Part shown: one piece after another, positions 58,401 through 64,000 of the stretch
Numbering within the stretch: the first letter of the stretch is position 1
How the letters are laid out: every line of letters starts with the position of its first letter
Assembly: GCA_947311845.1 (NCBI GenBank)
Contig: CAMZMU010000040.1
Span: 52,743,986 to 52,807,985 of the forward strand
Reading direction: 5' to 3'
DNA: 64,000 bases
Source of the DNA: Poa pratensis
Lineage: Eukaryota; Streptophyta; Magnoliopsida; Poales; Poaceae
Notes under the pieces: model-generated
Database searches by the model: none
Told to the model about the DNA's origin: nothing
What the model saw: only the letters and a program-made list of their open reading frames with translations
Translations under genes and position numbers: made by a program

Positions 58401-61400
58401 AAGTTCCTTGATGTTGTGAGAAATATTCTGAAGATAATAGTCAGTGCCGCATGGGCTGTGATTCTTCCATTTTTTTACATCAGCACTGCACAAAAAGTCC
58501 AATTACCGCTGAGAGGACTGGAAAAATTGGTTGCTTATGTGAAAGGAGTACCACCCCTATATATTCTAGCTGTGGCCATTTACCTGATACCGAATATCAT
58601 TAGTGCAGCGCTCTTCCTGTTTCCTATGTTCCGAAGGTGGATAGAAAGCTCAGATTGGCATATAGTTAGACTACTACTGTGGTGGTCTCAGGTATTCAGT
58701 TCAATCCATTTTATTTTCTGTTTTTTTATTCCGTAGCTTATGCTTGTTGTAAATATTCATTTCAAAAATTGTGCTGTGAGTCAATTTTTACTTAAGGTAA
58801 TGCGTGATAAGATGGAACTGAACTTTGTAGAATGAATTTGATCACAGCATGCCATTTCGTCTTTCCATCATGGTTTTTTAATAATTTGGAAACATCCTGA
58901 AAAGATTATTGATCCTATCAACAATTGAGTTGAATAATCTAAAGCTTCATCTTTGAATGCGGACTATCAACTCCATTAGGTGCAGATCGCTTTGCATGCT
59001 AATCGCTTGTCAGTTACCTTGATATCCTGGCATTTGTCATAGCATCCTAATGAATGATAAACTACTGATAAAACACTAAACTGTTATTTGCGGAGAAGAG
59101 CAATAATCCAGTGACTTCTGATGCCAAACTATCCTACCATTTATCATCAGTTTGAAAAAAGCTCGGTATGGGTAGTTGAAAAGTTCTTCAATGTTTATGA
59201 AGATCGAGAGTTTCACTTCTCTAACAACATGGGTTTCGTTGAACAATACTTTGCGTTGTTAGGGCTAAAATATAGCTAATTAAGGAGATCATATGCACGC
59301 CTGTTCGATATTCTGGTGTCCTAGGCGTAGATGAACCACACCAGACCATCCCGAATTTGGTGGTTAAACTATACTGCGGTGACGATGGGGAAGGAGCAAC
59401 ATAAGTATTTTGTATGCAATGCATGGAAGTAAACTAAGCAGATAATTTTTTTCCCAAAAGGCTCTCCAGATTTATCTATTTTTCTGTATTTTTTGCTTCC
59501 GCCATGGCTTGTTACACTACACTAATGTCATGTCCATTTATTGTCCCTTTTTCCTTGCTCATTGCTCTACACGCTAACTGCATAAATAAATTGCAGAAGC
59601 GAATTTACGTTGGTCGTGGAATGCATGAAAGTCAAGCAGCACTTTTTAAGTAAGTTACTATGTTCTACTTTTTTCCGTTAGAGCTTTATTCTGCTGGAAA
59701 ACTCATTCTCTTCTGTTCAACTGAAAAGGTATACATTATTTTGGATTTTGCTGCTCTGCTCGAAGCTTTCCTTCAGTTACTTTGTCCAGGTAAGTTATAC
59801 GCTTAGATATTTTGCAAACATGCTTTGATGAGATATTTGGAAAAGTTATGCCTGTTGCCTCTCAGGAGGTTGTAAACAAACTCTATCTACCTTTTCAATG
59901 AAAAGAAACGCAAAGCTTTTGCGTTTTCTCGAAAAAAAATGCAAACATGCTTTGATGAGATGGATCTGAAACTCACTTTAATTTTGCAGATAGAACCACT
60001 CATAAAGCCGACCAAGGATATAATGAGTGTTCATAATATTCGTTATGAGTGGCTTGAGTTCTTTCCAAATGGTAATTCCAATGATTTTATGGTGCTGTCT
60101 TTATTGTGGAGCCATCTTTATTGAAACATTGTTGCCTTTTCAGCATCATATAATATTGCTGCCATCCTATCACTCTGGGCCCCTGTTCTGCTGGTATGCG
60201 CTTATCCGTCTTACTAGTGCAGTGCCTATCCAACTTACATATATTAGCTGAAAAGTAGCTTCATTCTTCTCATTTGTTTTGAAAATTCATTCTCAGAAAA
60301 AAAATGTTTTGAAATTTTATACTAAATCTTGATTTCTCAATTATTATGCCTTCTATGTAGGTCTATTTCATGGATACCCAGATATGGTACGCCATCTTCT
60401 CAACAATATCGGGCGGTATGTCTGGGGCTCTTGGACGACTTGGGGAGGTAATAATTAATCTAAACTATTCTCTCTAACCTGTTGTTTTGCTTTGGAGTTT
60501 AGAGCATCTCTGGGGCATTCTTTTATATTAAGAACTGAACTGAATCTGTCGAGGTCTCAGTCAGTTGCATAAACGAAATAGCTCTAACTTTATAAACATA
60601 CAACAGGCTATACATAACGTAATACAGTTGTATGCAGAATACTCTGTATGAGAAGGCTTACCGAAGTATGTTAATAAGTGGAAATTAGTTTTTGGTTTTT
60701 ATAGCCTGAAAATTCAGAATAAATTACATCACACTATAAAACTAATTATAAGTAGATAAATGTGGAAGTTGTTAATTATTATTCACAAGGGCAATGTTAC
60801 AGGACAACCGTTTTTTTATTCATGAAATGAAGCAAACAGTACTGATATGGCTTTGTGCACGTACTGTGGGATATTCTCCTCTTTAGCTGTCGACATTATT
60901 GAACCGACCCTCCCTTTTTTTTTCTATGTTACACTGCCCTTCTGTGACGTGTAACTTTTTTTGAATCTGAGCTTCGTTAGTAGTTTCTGATGGAAAACCC
61001 TCTATGTACCAGATCCGGACATTAGGAATGCTGAGATCACGATTTCACTCTTTGCCTGGTGCGTTCAATACATATTTGGTGCCATCAGATAAAAGCAGAA
61101 ACAGACGTTTTTCACTCTCAAAGCGCTTTGCTGAGGTACCAAATGACAGTAGCAAAATTATTGTCAGGATTTCACTTATAAACCCCCGGGAAGTCATAAC
61201 ATAATGCAGAAGTTAATGTACAGGTTTCCCCCAACAAGAGAACTGAAGCTGCCAAGTTTGCTCAACTATGGAATGAAGTAATTTGCAGTTTCCGGGAAGA
61301 AGATTTTATAAGTGATAAGTGAGGACCTTAGATCATGTCTACCTATAGAATATTACCAGTTCAATGTAGATAATGGACTTTTTGTTATGCAGGGAAATGG

Positions 61401-63337
61401 ACCTATTGGTGGTTCCATACTCGTCAGACCCAAGCCTAAAATTAATGCAGTGGCCATTGTTCTTGCTTGCTAGCAAGGTTTGACAGAAAAAAAAAGTTCC
61501 ATTCTACCTTTCTAGTACACTTGTTGTGTTTGCCTCTTATTGGAAATTATGTTTGATTGAAAATTTGCAGATCCCTATAGCGTTAGACATGGCAGCACAA
61601 TTCAGACCGAGAGACAGTGATTTATGGAAGCGTATATGTGCAGACGAGTATATGAAATGTGCTGTAATTGAATGCTATGAATCGTTCAAACTTGTTCTTA
61701 ATTTAGTAGTGGTTGGAGAAAATGAAAAAAGGTATCGTCTAATACTTTCACTCTTCACACTGTTTCATGTATCTCTACATGAAAAAAGACATTGATGTTG
61801 TTTGTTGTAGCTATTACGTATGCAGTTTAATGGTAACACTTGAAAGAAATAAATACTTACATTCGGAACAGAAGTACTTACTACTATTGTTCTTCAAAAT
61901 CTGTTAGTAGTTCCTATTAAGTTGTAACTACTATGATATTTAATGCTCTTATTGTGACGAATACTAGCAACTTTTGAGCAAGGTAGGATAATATAGGAAT
62001 TTTTTTTTTGCCAATGTGATCAAAACATCCTTGATAACAACTCTTCCAGCTGAACCTACACTTGTGAACACGTGGTGGCAAGTACAGTATCTCTGAGCAA
62101 ATAAAGTGGTAACATATGGCCTATGGCCGAATATTTGGAGTACTTTGAACATGCAACATTTCCATTCTTACTAATGATGCCAAAATTAATATAAGCATAC
62201 CAGTTTTATATTACTAAGAAGTCTACAACCAGATATGATAATGGGTTCGATTCCAAGGTTACAAGTCCATTAATTTTTACCAAGTCATCACATTCAAATT
62301 TAAGAATCATGAAGTTCCAAATTTAACCTTGGAAGGACTACCAAGCTACCACCGTTGTTGCAATGTACATGGAAGGGAAATTATGGCTGGTTGTAACTTC
62401 TAAATGTGTAATTCTGCTAGATAGGCAGCCTTAATACTAGTGAAGTCATCTGTGCATCCATCTTTCGTGTTAGTTTGCTTCTTTGACTACATCGCTATTT
62501 ACCATATGTACCTTATAATGTATGCTCACTGCTATTTTGATCTTCTACTAACATGTGTGTTAACTTCAACAGGATTATTGGCATTATAATCAAAGAAATT
62601 GAAGCAAACATTGCAAAAAATACTTTCCTTGCCAATTTTAGGATGAGCGCGTTGCCAGACCTTTGCAAGAAGTTTGTGGAGCTTGTATCCACCTTGGTAA
62701 GCATTGTTACTACCTCTACGGAACCCCATCCTATTTGATTGCACTGCTTGAAATCTTTTGTAGATCAGTAATAATTGCCAATTATTCTAAGATTAAGTTG
62801 GTCACATCTGCAGAAAGAAAGAGATGCCTCGAAATTTGATAATGTAGTATTGTTGCTTCAAGATATGCTGGAAGTGATCACGAGAGATATGATGGTCAAT
62901 GAGATCAAGTAACACCTTTTGCACTCAACTAATAATAAATATGCTTCGTCATAGAAACTGGTGACCATCTTTTTTTACCTGTGTCGCTTACAGAGAGCTA
63001 GCTGAATTTGGTCATGGGAACAAGGACTTTGTACCAAGAAGACAACTTTTTGCAGGCACTGGCACAAGGCCTGCAATTGTTTTCCCTCCACCAATTTCAG
63101 CCCAATGGGAAGAACAGGTAATAAGCGCAGATTATTATTTGGCTTTTATTTTAAAAAAGGTACACTAACTTGACCTTGTCTGCAGATTAAGCGCTTATAC
63201 CTTCTTTTGACTGTGAAAGAATCAGCAATGGATGTTCCAACAAATCTTGAAGCCCGCCGAAGAATATCATTTTTCACTAATTCACTATTCATGGACATGC
63301 CACGCGCACCTAGAGTACGCAAAATGCTCTCTTTCAG
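52488..63337 (+). CDS. GSL5: Callose synthase (GSL family, GSL5-like), first 28 exons, 3' end outside window
   Basis: A plasma-membrane 1,3-beta-glucan synthase using UDP-glucose. Rice GSL5 is needed for callose during pollen formation; orthology here is inferred from similarity and synteny. Exons: 52488-52755, 53630-53730, 55200-55321, 55415-55508, 55610-55720, 55829-55957, 56041-56130, 56674-56765, 56831-56962, 57050-57187, 57261-57337, 57416-57503, 57586-57714, 57804-57918, 58357-58691, 59597-59649, 59729-59789, 59990-60071, 60144-60193, 60361-60447, 61013-61135, 61224-61318, 61393-61477, 61571-61731, 62573-62696, 62814-62908, 62994-63117, 63186-63337. This gives about 1,105 of roughly 1,900 residues: Vta1-like N-terminal region, FKS1 domain-1 region ([18 protein letters not shown]), membrane helices, and the cytosolic loop up to [17 protein letters not shown]. 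The catalytic domain lies beyond the edge. Exon 9 lacks one base near 56840. Intron 7 starts with GC. Confidence 0.93.
54418..54633. mobile_element. Stowaway-type MITE in callose synthase intron 2
   Basis: 216 bp flanked by TA. The ends CTCCCACCGTTCCACAAAAT and TTTTGAGGAACAGAGGTG pair, and AAGGCGTATAA / TTATACGCCTT lie inside. The centre is AT-rich. Confidence 0.8.
59813..59961 (+). mobile_element. 105-bp LINE 3' end with 22-bp target duplication
   Basis: In the intron after callose synthase exon 17, the 22-bp phrase starting TGCAAACATGCTTTG and ending GATGAGAT occurs at 59813-59834 and again at 59940-59961. The 105 bases between end CTTTTGCGTTTTCTCGAAAA with an A-run of eight, matching Triticeae LINE 3' ends. 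A perfect long target duplication means a recent, severely 5'-truncated retroposition. Confidence 0.88.
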
Positions 63338-64000
63338 GTTTGTCTCTTATATAACTTGTGAGTATATTGCAGTGTTGCTCTATTTTTTCTAAAATATACT
63401 GCAGCATTTGTCATAATGTTCTAAACTAATCAGCTGGATTCATTGGGAGTCTGATGGCTATAGACTAATGTCTTACTGTGCTTCTTGAATATTATATGTT
63501 GTATATCCGCTTGTCAAGAAATATTTTTCGTTGAATCCTGGTCCGTTCCCACTCTGATCAACGTGCAACTTCGAACGTTTACTAGTCGGGAAAGAGGAAA
63601 AGCACTATTACAACCATCAAGAAGTTTACCACGGGTGTTGTGATTTTTAACTGAAACTGTTGCTGTTTGATGAGTTCGTATTTTGTTTTTATGACAAGTT
63701 GTTTAGAAATTTGTGTTTATTATGAGTGGTTATTATCAGTGTCATTTGGTGTATCGTTTAGGCTACATACAAATGGAAGTCTGACCTGATGCCATTAATG
63801 GTACTGGTTGCTTTTGGAACTTCCGTTTGAGTGTGACCACCCATGGTGAAGCGCATGTCATAATCAAAACGACCAATGTCAACACCAGAATATATAATAT
63901 CAGTTCACAGCAACAAATATATGATAAACCTAGTATAAATTCGGTCTGCCATCATAAGAGTTTCAGCGAAAAAGATTGAGCTCTAGATGATTCTGTATGA
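63338..64000 (+). other. Callose synthase intron 28, cut by the window edge
   Basis: Begins GTTTGTCTC after exon 28. No further exon of the family was found before 64000, so the intron is at least 663 bases long. Confidence 0.7.

Overview
The window is a typical stretch of a large grass genome, almost certainly Triticeae (wheat, Aegilops or barley type). Three low-copy host genes sit in roughly 40 kb of transposon-derived DNA. Stowaway and Tourist MITEs, CACTA elements with CACTAGTAG-type ends, Athila-like and copia LTR elements and LINE/SINE insertions all have the Triticeae look. No tRNA, rRNA or CRISPR locus was seen.

Host genes: (1) 1939-5941, minus strand: a type-B cytokinin response regulator most like rice RR22. 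Six exons can be built with consensus splice sites, but the sequence lacks four single bases, so the frame as written stops after about 122 residues. (2) 43077-46643, minus strand: an intact nine-exon calcineurin-like metallophosphoesterase. (3) 52488 to beyond the right edge, plus strand: the first 28 exons of a callose synthase (glucan synthase-like, closest in my reading to rice GSL5), about 1,105 residues. It has one missing base in exon 9 and one GC-AG intron. From memory, rice carries GSL5 and RR22 within a few loci of each other on the short arm of chromosome 6, so this looks like a conserved block expanded by transposons, which would be group 7 short arm in Triticeae (inference).

Between the genes, 6.9-14 kb holds degenerate LINE-like DNA, a partial Gypsy LTR and a decayed copia pol. 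At 14336-25673 lies a tandem duplication of a unit of about 1.47 kb. Copy A gained a SINE with target duplication. Copy B gained a long-inverted-repeat element and a Stowaway, and the Stowaway was then split by a complete gag-protease LTR retrotransposon (17281-24956, TSD ATACG).

At 26643-30457 is a bounded CACTA element (TSD CAA) that carries an intact two-exon DEDDy 3'-5' exonuclease gene. The intron of that gene is mostly a 97-bp tandem array of exact period. A second, 1.1-kb CACTA element (32819-33925, TSD CCA) keeps only a transposase-associated-domain exon. A hAT-like element, several MITEs and a LINE 3' end follow. Between the phosphoesterase and the callose synthase lie nested copia and Gypsy fragments, a possible Mutator fragment and a clean Tourist MITE.

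The most notable items are the gene-carrying CACTA element with its intronic satellite, the datable nest in the tandem duplication, and the cluster of single-base deletions in the response regulator, which is either very recent decay or an assembly fault.
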